A stretch of DNA of 64,000 nt from an uncultured Paracoccaceae bacterium (GCA_947489705.1 CANLEQ010000015.1:1-64000); one strand, 5' to 3'; positions 26,104 to 37,505 are shown, counted from the stretch's first letter. Notes: generated by a model from the sequence alone, not told the origin. Made by a program: numbers and translations.

Positions 26104-26126
26104 GGGGGGCGCGATCTTCGCCCCCC
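26104..26126 (+). terminator. GC hairpin downstream of ilvD
   Basis: GGGGGGCG (26104-26111) pairs perfectly with CGCCCCCC (26119-26126) around CGATCTT, 10 bases past the ilvD stop. No T-tract follows, so termination would be weak or Rho-aided. Confidence 0.45.
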
Positions 26127-26156
26127 GCTCCTGCCTGACGCCGCGTTCGCGGATGA

Positions 26157-28223
<2,067 letters not shown>

Positions 28224-28230
28224 GCGCGGG

Positions 28231-29466
28231 TCAGGCGGCGACCTCCGTCGCCCGGGAGATCCGCCAGGGGGGCAGCCGCAGGATTGCCGTGATCCCCCCT
28301 TCGCCCTGCTGAAGGTCGAAGCGGCCGGCATGCAGCTCGGCGATGCGGCGCGTGATCGGCAGACCGAGGCCGAGTCCCCCCGCCTGCCGGGTATAGACGT
28401 CCTCGCCCACGGAAAAGGCGTGCCAGATCGTGTCGAGACGATCCTCGGGTATCCCGGTGCCGTCGTCCCTGACCGTGATGGCGAGGCCGCCATCCTCCTC
28501 CTCGACCGCCGAGACCTGAGACCATGTTCCGCCATGCGCCCCGACATTGTCGATCAGGCAGATGAGCGCGAGTTGCAGCAGGTTCGGATCGCACGCCATC
28601 TCGAGCGCGGGAATATCGCCCGCAAGCTGCATCTTCTTGCCGGTGAGCCTGAAGATCGTGTCGAAGCGCGATGCCGCGCCGGAGAGCATTTCCGACAGGC
28701 GCACATGCCCCTCCCCGAGGCTGATATCGCCCGAGGCGAGTTCGGTGAACGACAGGATGCTGGCGATGATCCGCCCCAGATGCTCGCTCGAATCGCGGAT
28801 CGCGCCGACGATCTGTGCCTGGTCCTCGTCGGAAGGCTCGATGAACTCGCTGAGGCCGATGATGCCGTTGAGCGGGGTCCGCAGCTCGTGGCCGATCAGC
28901 GACAGGAATTCCTGCTGCGACCGCTCGACGATGTCGTGGAGCCGCTTCACATGCGCGGGATCGGGCTCGGACGGGACCTCGTAGAAGCGGGCGGCCATCG
29001 CGGCGAGATCGACGAGATGGGCGATCTGGTCTTCGCTCGGGGGCGCGTGCGGCACGAGGTCGAGGACGCAGACGGTCCCGACGCAGAAACCGTTCGACAG
29101 GATCACCGGCACGCTCGCCGAGAACCGGATATGGGGCGGGTTCGCAACGATGGGGTGATCGCGGAACCGCGGATCGTCGTGGGTGTCGGGCAGGATGACG
29201 GGCGCGCGCGCGGCGACCGTGAAGGCGCACATCCCGTGGCTGCGCGGAACCTCCTCGAGATCGGCGCCGTCGATCCTGACGAAGGCCTGCGTCTCGCGCG
29301 AGATCAGGGTCAGGAACGCGATCGGCGCGTCGAAGATGCGCCTGGCAGACGCGGTGAGATGCGCGAAGAAGGGATCCTCCTTGCGCCGCTCGATCTGCAA
29401 CTCGTCGATCAGCCGCGCCCGCGCCTGATCGTTGGACGGGATCGGATATGGCTTCTCGCCGGACAT
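28231..29466 (-). CDS. GAF-domain sensor histidine kinase
   Basis: 411 aa with no membrane segment, so cytoplasmic. Residues about 25-165 are a GAF domain (RIFDAPIAFLTLISRETQAF, RSHGMCAFTV, IRFSASVPVILSNGFCVGTV). The H-box LSLIGHELRTPLNGIIGL carries His193; the ATPase has an N-box (CLIDNVGAHGG), G1 VRDDGTGIPED and G2 GGLGLGLPI. The N-box is slightly unusual. No response regulator is adjacent, so its partner is elsewhere. It diverges from the LysR gene across 198 bp. Confidence 0.9.
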   Translation of the reverse strand: MSGEKPYPIPSNDQARARLIDELQIERRKEDPFFAHLTASARRIFDAPIAFLTLISRETQAFVRIDGADLEEVPRSHGMCAFTVAARAPVILPDTHDDPRFRDHPIVANPPHIRFSASVPVILSNGFCVGTVCVLDLVPHAPPSEDQIAHLVDLAAMAARFYEVPSEPDPAHVKRLHDIVERSQQEFLSLIGHELRTPLNGIIGLSEFIEPSDEDQAQIVGAIRDSSEHLGRIIASILSFTELASGDISLGEGHVRLSEMLSGAASRFDTIFRLTGKKMQLAGDIPALEMACDPNLLQLALICLIDNVGAHGGTWSQVSAVEEEDGGLAITVRDDGTGIPEDRLDTIWHAFSVGEDVYTRQAGGLGLGLPITRRIAELHAGRFDLQQGEGGITAILRLPPWRISRATEVAA

Positions 29467-29556
29467 GTCTGACCTTTCGCACTTTGCTCGCCCCGGCTGA
29501 CTGCGCCGCGGCGCGTTAAAGTCGGGTGAATCGTAGTGTTCACCGTTTCCGCCACG

Positions 29557-29578
29557 GCGATGATCCGGCGATCATCGC
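29557..29578. promoter_or_regulatory. inverted repeat, candidate LysR operator
   Basis: GCGATGATC and GATCATCGC form perfect 9-bp arms around CGGC in the divergent region between the kinase and the LysR gene, 87-108 bases before the LysR start. LysR-type regulators often bind such dyads next to their own gene. Two near copies of ATTGTCC (at about 29582 and 29613) lie just downstream. Confidence 0.45.
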
Positions 29579-29664
29579 GATATTGTCCGACCCCCACCGC
29601 AATGTTGCCAGATTGTCCCGCCATAGCCCGGCGCCGAGAATGCCGAGAAGCGAGGTGGGACGAG

Positions 29665-30570
29665 ATGGACAGATTGACGGAGATGGAAGCCTTTGCCGCG
29701 GTGGTCGACCAGGGCGGCTTCACCGACGCGGCGCGGAAGATGGGGATCTCGAAATCGGCCGTGTCGAAACATGTCTCGTCGCTCGAGGCGCGGCTCGGGG
29801 CGCGGCTTCTCAACCGCACGACCCGAAGGGTGAGCCCGACCGAGATCGGGCTGGCCTATTACGACCGGGCGCGGCGCGTGCTCAACGATGCGGGCGAGGC
29901 CGACAGCCTGGTCACCTCGATGCAATCGGCGCCCTCGGGGCTGTTGCGGATCAGCGTCGCGACCGATTTCGGCGTCAATCATCTCAGCCCGGTGCTGGGC
30001 GAGTTCCTGAGGGATTTTCCGGATATCACGGTCAACATGATCCTCAACAACCGCTACGTGGAGTTGATCTCGGAAGGCTTCGACATGGCGGTGCGGATCG
30101 GCGAGCTCGAAGACAGCAGCCTGCGGGCGCGCAAGCTCACCGAGACGTCGAAGCGGATGATCGCCTCGCCCTCCTATCTGCAGAAATACGGCCGGCCGAT
30201 GAAGATCGACGATCTCAACGATCACAAGCTGCTGCATTATACCAGCCAGTCGAACGGCGCGGTCTGGAAGCTGACCGCGCCGTCGGGCGAGAAGCGCCAG
30301 GTCCGCACCGGCGGGTGGCTGTCGGTCAATGACGGGCAATCGCTGCTCAATGCGGCGATCTCGGGGCTCGGCATCGCCTATCTGCCGTCGTTCCTCTGCG
30401 CGGCCGCGCTGCGGGAGGGGTCGGTGGAAGAGGTGATGCCCGTTCCGAGCCGGGAGACGCACGGGATCTATGCCGTCTATCCGCCGGGACGCTTCACGCA
30501 GCCGAAGGTTCGGGCCTTCATCGACTTTCTGGTGCATACCTTCGCCGACAAGGGGCCCGACGACTGGTAG
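29665..30570 (+). CDS. LysR family transcriptional regulator
   Basis: 301 aa. N-terminal winged helix (MEAFAAVVDQGGFTDAARKMG, then SKSAVSKHVSSLEARLGARLL and NRTTRRVSPTEIG), followed by the two-lobed substrate-binding domain. The strict RTTRRVSPTE wing is typical of the large CrgA/DmlR-like subgroup. GAGG sits about 10 bases before ATG 29665, so the longer in-frame extension is not used. The target genes are unknown; the divergent kinase is a candidate. Confidence 0.93.
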   Translation: MDRLTEMEAFAAVVDQGGFTDAARKMGISKSAVSKHVSSLEARLGARLLNRTTRRVSPTEIGLAYYDRARRVLNDAGEADSLVTSMQSAPSGLLRISVATDFGVNHLSPVLGEFLRDFPDITVNMILNNRYVELISEGFDMAVRIGELEDSSLRARKLTETSKRMIASPSYLQKYGRPMKIDDLNDHKLLHYTSQSNGAVWKLTAPSGEKRQVRTGGWLSVNDGQSLLNAAISGLGIAYLPSFLCAAALREGSVEEVMPVPSRETHGIYAVYPPGRFTQPKVRAFIDFLVHTFADKGPDDW

Positions 30571-30573
30571 CGA

Positions 30574-31485
30574 TCACTCCGTCCGGACGATCTCGACCCG
30601 GCGATTGGCGATCCGCCCCTCTTCGGTGTCGTTGGGGCCCCGCGGTGCGAGATAGCCGATGCCGCGCGCGTCGATCTGGTCGGGCGGTATGCCATACCTG
30701 TCGATGAGAGCGCGGCGCACCGACCTCGCGCGCCGCTCCGACAGGGCGATGTTGCCGTCGAGGCCGCCTTCGGAATCGGTATGGCCGACGATCGCGAAGC
30801 TCTGCGCGGGATTGTCGGCGAGATAGGCGGCGACCGCGTCGAGGGCCGAGATCCCGGCCTCGTCGAGCGTCGCCGCACCGCTCGGGAACGCGAGCGCGTC
30901 GAGCGCGGCCCGGCCCGACCCTTCGAGAGCGGCGGCAAGATCGCCGGCCGGCGCGCCGCGGGATTTCGACGAGGTGACGAGCGCCGGCGCCTCCGCGGCC
31001 ACGGGATCGACCTCGGTCGCCTGGACATGGGCGGTCTCTCCGGACCGGCTCACCATCAGCGACAGCAGCGCGCCGTCGCCGCGCTCGGCCAGGAGATAGC
31101 GGTAATTGCCGAGATCGACATACATGCCCGGCGCGGGCAGCGTGTTCGACGCGAACCGGAAATCGTACCCGCCGCACGGCGCGTCGCGGCATTCGAAGAC
31201 GGTTTCCCAGCCGTCCCGCTCAAGCTGGGGCCGCAGGAAATCGACGATCTGGAGCGGCGTCATCATCTGACCGCGCAGGCGCCACGCGGTGCGCCGGAGC
31301 CGGCCTTCGGCCTCGCGCACCGGCACGCGCGCGCCGTCCCAGGGGCCGGCGGGGAAGGCGAGCGTCGTGACGCCGCCCGGAACCTCCGCCGAGAGGACGG
31401 CATTGCCGGGCAGCGACAAAGGCGCCGCGGGGAGCGCCTGCGCCGAAAGGCCGAGCGCGAGGAATGCGGCGTAGATCCTGATCAT
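30574..31485 (-). CDS. secreted OmpA-domain protein
   Basis: 303 aa. Signal peptide about 1-20 (AAFLALGLSAQALPA). The N-terminal half (40-170) has a beta-rich domain with a Cys pair (FECRDAPCGGYDF) that I do not recognise. The C-terminal OmpA domain (about 195-303) binds peptidoglycan: FPSGAATLDEAGIS, IVGHTDSEGGLDGN, LSERRARSVRRAL, RGIGYLAP, NRRVEIV. GGGGAGG lies just before the ATG. It ends three bases from the LysR stop (convergent). Probably periplasmic, anchored to the wall. It is last of cinA-like / GNAT / OmpA. Confidence 0.9.
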   Translation of the reverse strand: MIRIYAAFLALGLSAQALPAAPLSLPGNAVLSAEVPGGVTTLAFPAGPWDGARVPVREAEGRLRRTAWRLRGQMMTPLQIVDFLRPQLERDGWETVFECRDAPCGGYDFRFASNTLPAPGMYVDLGNYRYLLAERGDGALLSLMVSRSGETAHVQATEVDPVAAEAPALVTSSKSRGAPAGDLAAALEGSGRAALDALAFPSGAATLDEAGISALDAVAAYLADNPAQSFAIVGHTDSEGGLDGNIALSERRARSVRRALIDRYGIPPDQIDARGIGYLAPRGPNDTEEGRIANRRVEIVRTE

Positions 31486-31566
31486 CGCCTCCCCGGAGGG
31501 CGAAGATACATATGGCCTCGCATGCCGGTCGCCCCCATGCATCGTCGCTCCATCCGCGCGCCGCCT

Positions 31567-32286
31567 TCACGGCCGTATGCGGTAATGGTAACACGCGCCC
31601 CCGGTCATGCCCAACGCACGATACATGGCATTCGCGGCATCGTTGGCGCGCGTGACCAGAAGCACGAGCGTATGCGCATCGTGGTCTTCGGCCCATCGCG
31701 CGGCATGGACGAGACAGGTCCGGCCGCAACCCTGCCGCCTGTGCCGCTTGGTGGTTTCGAGGGCGTGCACCATTGCGATACCCTCGTGGACGGCGACGAA
31801 GATGGTGCCCGCGGGCTGATCCTCGGCCCGTCCGAGGATCGTCATCTTGGGGCCCGGCACGCGCTCCATCACGCGTAGGCGGGCGGCGCCGATGCCGCCC
31901 AGCGCCCAGATCTCCTTCTGGATCTCGAGCGGCGGCCAGACCGAGAAGCCGGTCGACGGAGGGGGGGCGATCGCGCTCAGATGGCGCACGGGACATTCGT
32001 AGACATTGGTCGGATCGAGGGTGAGATACGTCCGCTCGGTCAGGCGTCGGTCGAGGTCCGTCTGGCCGCTGCGAATCTGGAAGAGAGCCTGCTGGCCCGC
32101 ATCGTCCATCGCACGCTCGGCCATGTCGATCTCGCGCTCCGTCACGTCGCGGCAGGTCGAGGCCGCCGACACCCGCTTGCCACCGCCGCCGCCGTCGCGC
32201 AGCGTCCAGGGGCCGAGCGTGCGGGTCGCGACCGGGGGCCAGGTCGCGGCGAGGACGGCGTCGACGCAATCGGGCGAAAGGGTCAT
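31567..32286 (-). CDS. GNAT family N-acetyltransferase
   Basis: 239 aa. The C-terminal half is a GNAT fold, with the acetyl-CoA loop ETTKRHRRQGCGRTCLVHAA (R/Q-x2-G-x-G/A form) and the closing AMYRALGMTGG. The N-terminal half is longer than a minimal GNAT and may be a second, degenerate GNAT domain. Acceptor unknown. Its ATG overlaps the stop of the upstream CinA-type gene (32283-32286). Confidence 0.82.
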   Translation of the reverse strand: MTLSPDCVDAVLAATWPPVATRTLGPWTLRDGGGGGKRVSAASTCRDVTEREIDMAERAMDDAGQQALFQIRSGQTDLDRRLTERTYLTLDPTNVYECPVRHLSAIAPPPSTGFSVWPPLEIQKEIWALGGIGAARLRVMERVPGPKMTILGRAEDQPAGTIFVAVHEGIAMVHALETTKRHRRQGCGRTCLVHAARWAEDHDAHTLVLLVTRANDAANAMYRALGMTGGACYHYRIRP

Positions 32287-33014
32287 TCGGTGCCCTCGGG
32301 GAAATGGGTGCGCAGGGCCTCCATCGCGGCGTCGAGCGCCTCGGGATCGCTGCCGCGCACCACGACGTTCACCCCGAAGCCGTCATCCCGCGCATAGGGA
32401 TAGGAGCCGACGCTGACGGTCGGATTGTCCTCGGCGACGCGGCTCAGCGCGGCGGCGATGTCGCCCTCGCCGCGGGTCACGCCGAGGGTGCGGCTCTGCA
32501 TTCGTGCGCCGCCCTGCAATCGCGGCAGCAATTCTGCCAGCATCGCCTCGAAGATCGCCGGCACGCCTGCCATCACGTGGATGTTGCCGAGCGTGAATCC
32601 CGGCGCCGCCGAGACCGGATTGTCGATCAGCACCGCGCCGTCGGGGATCCGCGCCATGCGCAGCCGCGCCTCGTTGAGCTCGGTTCCGCGGCTGTCGTAA
32701 TGGGCCTGAAGAATGGCGCGGGCGTCGTCGCGCACGCCGATCGCGGCCCCGCCCGCCGCCGCGATGCAGTCGGCGGTGATGTCGTCATGCGTGGGCCCGA
32801 TGCCGCCGGAGGTAAAGACGTGGTCGTAGCGCCCGGCAAGCTCCCGCGCCGCGTCGGTGATCGCGTCGGACCTGTCGGCGACCACCCGAACCTCGACGAG
32901 GTCGATGCCGTGCTCGGTCAGCCGGCCCGCGAGATGGTGCATGTTGCTGTCGCGGGTGCGGCCCGACAGGATCTCGTCCCCGATGACCAGCATGGCGGCG
33001 GTTGGATTGGACAT
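32283..33014 (-). CDS. CinA/MoaB-like molybdopterin-binding domain protein
   Basis: 243 aa. The N-terminal COG1058 domain of CinA is clear: MLVIGDEILSGRTRDSN, VFTSGGIGPTHDDITADCIAAA, and the following NPVSAAPGF and HVMAGVPAIFEAM. It lacks the C-terminal nicotinamide-nucleotide amidase domain of full CinA (about 410 aa), so it should be an ADP-ribose pyrophosphatase-like or pterin-binding single-domain form. Start ATG 33014. Leads a leftward set with the GNAT and OmpA genes. Confidence 0.88.
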   Translation of the reverse strand: MSNPTAAMLVIGDEILSGRTRDSNMHHLAGRLTEHGIDLVEVRVVADRSDAITDAARELAGRYDHVFTSGGIGPTHDDITADCIAAAGGAAIGVRDDARAILQAHYDSRGTELNEARLRMARIPDGAVLIDNPVSAAPGFTLGNIHVMAGVPAIFEAMLAELLPRLQGGARMQSRTLGVTRGEGDIAAALSRVAEDNPTVSVGSYPYARDDGFGVNVVVRGSDPEALDAAMEALRTHFPEGTE

Positions 33015-33204
33015 TGCGTCGCGGCTCCTTCTTTGGGCGACCCCGAGACCTTGCCAAGCGCATTCACCCGGTGCGGAACCGACATCCTTGCTGCATGCAA
33101 CGTGTGTGCGCCATACTGCGTTCCAAAAGGGCTGCGAACCGTCGGACTGGCCTTCGGGCGCCGTGGGGCCTATATCAGGCGCGTTACCACCGCAGGAGCC
33201 CCAC

Positions 33205-34017
33205 GTGGACGAAACGAACCGCGGCCGTCTGACCCGGGACGGCATCCGCATCCACCACCCCGACGACTTCGCAGGCATGGCGAGGGCGGGGGCGCTGGCC
33301 GCGCGGATCCTCGACGATCTGATCCCCCATGTCGTGCCCGGCGCCACCACCGCGGCACTCGACCGGATGATCGAGGATGCGGTGAAGGATGCCGGCGCCA
33401 CCTCGGCGACGATCGGCTATAAAGGGTACAGGCACGCAAGCTGCATCAGCGTGAACCACGTGGTCTGTCACGGCATCCCGGGCGACAAGGTCCTGAAGGA
33501 CGGCGACATCCTCAATGTCGACGTGACGGTGATCGTCGACGGCTGGTTCGGCGATACGAGCCGGATGTACGTGGCCGGCAAGCTCTCGCGCAAGACCGAG
33601 CGGCTTCTCGAGGTCACGCATGACGCCCTGATGAAGGGGATCGCGGCGGTGAAGCCCGGCGCCACTTTCGGCGATATCGGGCATGCGATCCAGTCCCATG
33701 TCGAGGCGCAGCGCATGTCCGTGGTGCGCGACTTCTGCGGTCACGGGCTGGGACAGGTGTTCCACGCGCCGCCGAACGTGCTCCATTACGGGCGCCCCGG
33801 AACCGGGCCGGAACTCGAGGAAGGCATGTTCTTCACGATCGAGCCGATGGTCAATCTGGGCCGCCCCGAGACCAAGGTGCTGGCCGACGACTGGACCGCC
33901 GTGACGCGCGACAAGTCGCTTTCGGCGCAATACGAGCATTCGGTCGGCGTGACGGCGACCGGGGCCGAGATCTTCACCCTGTCGCCCGCGGGCCGCTTCC
34001 ATCCCACTTATGGGTGA
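33205..34017 (+). CDS. map: methionine aminopeptidase type I, GTG start
   Basis: 270 aa. Removes the initiator Met from nascent proteins; dinuclear metal enzyme. Metal ligands are in VDVTVIVDGWFGDTSRMY (two Asp), CGHGLGQVFHAPPNVLHYG (His), TIEPMVN (Glu) and the C-terminal QYEHSVGVTATG (Glu). The start is GTG 33205 with AGGAG 7 bases upstream; no in-frame ATG exists before conserved sequence. Its stop overlaps the next gene by 8 bases. Confidence 0.94.
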   Translation: MDETNRGRLTRDGIRIHHPDDFAGMARAGALAARILDDLIPHVVPGATTAALDRMIEDAVKDAGATSATIGYKGYRHASCISVNHVVCHGIPGDKVLKDGDILNVDVTVIVDGWFGDTSRMYVAGKLSRKTERLLEVTHDALMKGIAAVKPGATFGDIGHAIQSHVEAQRMSVVRDFCGHGLGQVFHAPPNVLHYGRPGTGPELEEGMFFTIEPMVNLGRPETKVLADDWTAVTRDKSLSAQYEHSVGVTATGAEIFTLSPAGRFHPTYG

Positions 34018-35167
34018 ACGCGGATCGCGCGCGGTCATCTGGACGCTGTCGGCCTCGAACTTCGTCATCGGAATGGGGGCGTTCGTCCTCATCGGGCTGG
34101 TAACGCCGATGTCCGACGACCTGTCGCTGTCGGCCGGACGGGTCGGGGCGGCGATGACCACCTATGCGCTGGCCTATGCGATCCTGTCGCCGCTGATGGT
34201 GTCGGCGACGGGCGCGCTCGGCCGCAGGCGCGTGCTCACCATCGCCATGAGCATCTTCGCGATCGGCAATCTGGGCACCGCGCTGGCCCCGTCGGAACTC
34301 ATGCTGCATCTCAGCCGGGTGGTCGCGGCGGCGGGCGCGGGCATGTTCACGCCCGTCACCTCCTCCGTCGCGTCGGCGCTGGCCCCGCCCGAGGCGCGGG
34401 GGCGCGCACTCGCCGCCGTGGTCATCGGCCTCACCGTGGCGCAGGTCCTGGGCGTACCCGCGGGCAGCTTCATCGGCTACACGTTCGGCTGGCGCGTGGG
34501 CTTCGCGATGGTCAGCGCGCTCGCGCTGCCGTGCCTCTGGCTCATCTGGACGCGGGTGCCGAAGGGGCTCGACATTCCGCCGGCCTCCCTGCGGGTGCTG
34601 GCGAGCACGCTGATGACGGGGCCGGTCGTGCTGGCCATCCTTTTCACCTCCACCTTCCTCGGGGCGATCTACGTCCTCTACACCTATCTCGCGCCGTTGC
34701 TGGAGCAGACGATGGGTTTCGGCCGCAACGGCGTGACCGCGGCGCTCGTCGTGTTCGGCATCGGCGCGGTGGCGGGCAACATCATGGGCGGGCGCATGTC
34801 CGACGCGCTCGGACCGGTGCGGACGCTGGTGATCCTGTGCGTCGCGCAGGCGATCATCGCGCCGGCCTTCTCGTTCCTGCCGGTGCCGGGGCTCTGGATC
34901 TTCGGGCTGCTGGGGCTCTGGTCGCTCTTCGGGTGGTCGTTCATGGCGGGCCAGCAGGTGCGCATCATCGGATTGCTGCCCACCGCGGCGCCGGTGATCC
35001 TGTCGCTGAACGCGGCGGCGATCTATGTGGGGGCGGCGACGGGATCGGCCATCGGGGCGGCGGTCCTGCACAGGTTCGGGATCGACGCGCTCGGGATCGG
35101 GGTTGGAATCGGCGCGCTGGTGGCCCTCCTCCATATCGGCATGTCGCGCTGGATCAGCGGCCGCTAG
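34010..35167 (+). CDS. MFS transporter (DHA1 / arabinose-efflux type)
   Basis: 385 aa with twelve membrane segments. Loop 2-3 reads GALGRRRVL and the middle shows the drug:H+ antiporter motif (GVPAGSFIGYTFGWRVGF). Probably exports drugs or small metabolites; substrate unknown. Starts inside the end of map (8-base overlap), an unusual coupling. Converges on rsmD with a 4-base overlap of stops. Confidence 0.9.
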   Translation: MGERGSRAVIWTLSASNFVIGMGAFVLIGLVTPMSDDLSLSAGRVGAAMTTYALAYAILSPLMVSATGALGRRRVLTIAMSIFAIGNLGTALAPSELMLHLSRVVAAAGAGMFTPVTSSVASALAPPEARGRALAAVVIGLTVAQVLGVPAGSFIGYTFGWRVGFAMVSALALPCLWLIWTRVPKGLDIPPASLRVLASTLMTGPVVLAILFTSTFLGAIYVLYTYLAPLLEQTMGFGRNGVTAALVVFGIGAVAGNIMGGRMSDALGPVRTLVILCVAQAIIAPAFSFLPVPGLWIFGLLGLWSLFGWSFMAGQQVRIIGLLPTAAPVILSLNAAAIYVGAATGSAIGAAVLHRFGIDALGIGVGIGALVALLHIGMSRWISGR

Positions 35168-35718
35168 GCGCTCCGCCGCGCGAGGGTGATCACCGTGTCG
35201 CCGTATCGGCGCTGATCGAGAAGGCTCAGCGCGGGCGGCAGGATCGGCGGCGCGGACTCCTCCCAGACGACGACCGCTTCGGGGGCAAGCCAGCCCTGGT
35301 CGAGCGCCGCCTCCATCGCCCGCTCGCCCATTTCCTTGCCGTAGGGCGGATCGAGAAAGACCAGATCGAAGGCGCGCGGCGCGGCCCCGAGCCGCGTGGC
35401 GTCCTGCGTCGCGACCCGCGCCTCGACCGCCAGGAGCGCGATGTTGCGGCGCAAAATCGCCTGCGCCTTGCGGCCGTTCTCCACGAAGGTGACCGAGGCG
35501 GCGCCCCGCGACAGCGTCTCGAGCCCGAGCGCGCCCGTCCCGGCGAAAAGGTCGAGCACATTGGCGCCCCGCACCGGATCGCCGAACCGCCCCGACATGA
35601 GGACGTTGAAGAGCGCCTCGCGCACGCGGTCGCTCGTGGGGCGCAGATGGGCGGCCGGATCGCCGCTTCCGACGGGCGAGAGCGGCCGGCCGCGATATTG
35701 CCCGCCGATGATCCTCAT
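35164..35718 (-). CDS. rsmD: 16S rRNA (guanine966-N2)-methyltransferase RsmD
   Basis: 184 aa Rossmann-fold methyltransferase for G966 of 16S rRNA. MRIIGGQYRGRPL start, RPTSDRVREALFNVL, SAM loop VLDLFAGTGALGLETLSRGA, and the catalytic motif FLDPPYGKEMG are diagnostic. ATG overlaps the stop of the ferredoxin reductase by four bases. Confidence 0.96.
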   Translation of the reverse strand: MRIIGGQYRGRPLSPVGSGDPAAHLRPTSDRVREALFNVLMSGRFGDPVRGANVLDLFAGTGALGLETLSRGAASVTFVENGRKAQAILRRNIALLAVEARVATQDATRLGAAPRAFDLVFLDPPYGKEMGERAMEAALDQGWLAPEAVVVWEESAPPILPPALSLLDQRRYGDTVITLARRSA

Positions 35719-36926
35719 CCGCGGAGCAGCGGTTTCAGATCGGCCGCGACATCGGCGATCAATTCCGCGGGCGGCGACTTGCCGGCCTCGATCAGGCGCT
35801 TGCCGATCATGTAGGCACGGCCGTCGTTCATCGCGTCGACGGCCAGCAGCGTCCCGCCGCGATAATACCAGTGCGAGAGCTCGCCCGGCCCGCGGCCGGC
35901 CCGCGCCACCACGCGGTCATGGCCGTGATTGAGCCCGGCGATCTGGAGCTTGACGTCGTACTGGTCCGACCAGAACCACGGCGCGGGCCGGTAATCCTCG
36001 TTCGCGCCGAGCATGTTGCGCGCCACCTGCTCGCCCATGTCGATGGCGTTGCCGACCGATTCGATGCGCGTTCGCTGACCGCCGATCTCGAGCGCGGCGC
36101 AATCGCCCGCGGCCCAGACATGGGGGTCGGAGGTTCGACCCTGCGCGTCGACGGCGACGCCGTTGTCGACATGAAGGCCCGCTTCTTCGGCGATGGCGCA
36201 ACGGGGCAGAAGGCCGATCCCCACCACCGCCAGATCGCAGGCGATCCGCGTGCCGTCGTCGAATTCGGCGCCCGTCACCGCCCCGTCGCCGGTGAGCCCG
36301 ACGAGCCCGACGCCTTCGCGGATGTCGACGCCGTGCGCGCGGTGGAGCGCGCGGAAATATTCCGCCGTCTCGGTCGCGGCGACCCGGCCGAGGATGCGTT
36401 TCGCCGTCTCGATCAGCGTCACCTCGACGCCGAACTTGCGCGCCACCGCGGCCGCCTCGAGACCGATATAGCCGCCGCCGACGACGAGCATCCTCCGCGC
36501 GGGCGCCAGAGCGGGCTTCATGCGGTCGACATCGGCGAGGGCGCGGATCGTGAAGACGTTTTCGAGCGCCCCGCCCATATCGTGTGGCAATTGCCGCGGG
36601 ACCAGCCCGGTGCAGATCGCGAGTTGATCGTAGCGGAGCACGTCGTCGCCCACGCGCACGGTCCGCGCGGCGCAATCGAGATCGGTCGCGGGCTTGCCGA
36701 GCCGCAGGGAAATGCGGTTCTCGTCGTAAAAACGCTCGGGCCGCAGGAACAGGCGCTCGCGCGCGACCTCGCCGGTGAGATAGCCCTTGGAAAGTGGCGG
36801 ACGCTGATAGGGCGGGACGGGTTCGGCCCCGACGATCGTGAGCTCGCCCTCATATCCCTCCGCACGCAATCGTCCGACCAGCGCACTCGCGGCCTGGCCG
36901 GCGCCCAGGACGACGATATGTGACAT
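35715..36926 (-). CDS. ferredoxin/rubredoxin-type NAD(P)/FAD reductase
   Basis: 403 aa. FAD fold VVLGAGQAASALVGRLRAEG, the conserved PPYQRPPLSKGYL, the NAD(P) fold MLVVGGGYIGLEAAAVARKFG, and HVWAAGDCAAL are those of class I ferredoxin reductases (PdR/BphA4/CamA type), which feed electrons to a [2Fe-2S] ferredoxin for oxygenases or P450s. The tail contains APWFWSDQYDVKLQIAG, typical of the family. No ferredoxin gene is adjacent. Start ATG 36926. Confidence 0.92.
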   Translation of the reverse strand: MSHIVVLGAGQAASALVGRLRAEGYEGELTIVGAEPVPPYQRPPLSKGYLTGEVARERLFLRPERFYDENRISLRLGKPATDLDCAARTVRVGDDVLRYDQLAICTGLVPRQLPHDMGGALENVFTIRALADVDRMKPALAPARRMLVVGGGYIGLEAAAVARKFGVEVTLIETAKRILGRVAATETAEYFRALHRAHGVDIREGVGLVGLTGDGAVTGAEFDDGTRIACDLAVVGIGLLPRCAIAEEAGLHVDNGVAVDAQGRTSDPHVWAAGDCAALEIGGQRTRIESVGNAIDMGEQVARNMLGANEDYRPAPWFWSDQYDVKLQIAGLNHGHDRVVARAGRGPGELSHWYYRGGTLLAVDAMNDGRAYMIGKRLIEAGKSPPAELIADVAADLKPLLRG

Positions 36927-37012
36927 CTGCGCTCTCCCGATCTGGCGAAGGTCCGGGGGCCAGCCTATAACCGCGGGACCCCAGACAGGCAATGAGCCGC
37001 AAAGGAGCCGTC

Positions 37013-37501
37013 ATGACCATATCCCAAGGCGATACCATCCCCGACGCAACACTGGTCCGGATGGGCGAGAACGGGCCCGAAGAGGTGCAGTTGTCGGAGC
37101 TGACCCGGGGCCGCAAGGTGGTGATCTTCGGCCTGCCGGGTGCCTTCACCGGCGTCTGCACCACCGCGCATGTCCCGAGCTTCATCCGCACCCGCGGGGA
37201 TTTTGCGGACAAGGGGATCGACGAGGTGATCTGCATCGCCGTGAACGATCCGTTCGTCCTCAGGGCCTGGGGCGAGGCCACGGGCGCGGATCGGGCCGAC
37301 ATCACCACGCTGGGCGATCCCGCCGCGGAGTTCACCAAGGCGATCGGCATGAACTTCACCGCGCCGCCGGCGGGTTTCTACGATCGGTCGCGGCGCTATG
37401 CGATGGTGGTCGAGAATGGCCGCGTCGTCACGATCCATGCCGAGGAAAGCCCCGGCGTCTGCGAGACATCGGGCGGCGAGGCGCTCCTCGCCACCCTCTG
37501 A
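37013..37501 (+). CDS. peroxiredoxin, Prx5/atypical type
   Basis: 162 aa thiol peroxidase. Peroxidatic Cys is in LPGAFTGVCTTAHVPSF; a second Cys near the C-terminus (SPGVCETSGGEALL) may resolve or be glutathionylated. VEEDGR-like lid is VENGRVV. The start at 37013 is preferred over 36992 because AAGGAG lies 6-7 bases before it. Glutathione/glutaredoxin is the likely reductant. Diverges from the ferredoxin reductase. Confidence 0.93.
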   Translation: MTISQGDTIPDATLVRMGENGPEEVQLSELTRGRKVVIFGLPGAFTGVCTTAHVPSFIRTRGDFADKGIDEVICIAVNDPFVLRAWGEATGADRADITTLGDPAAEFTKAIGMNFTAPPAGFYDRSRRYAMVVENGRVVTIHAEESPGVCETSGGEALLATL

Positions 37502-37505
37502 CGGA

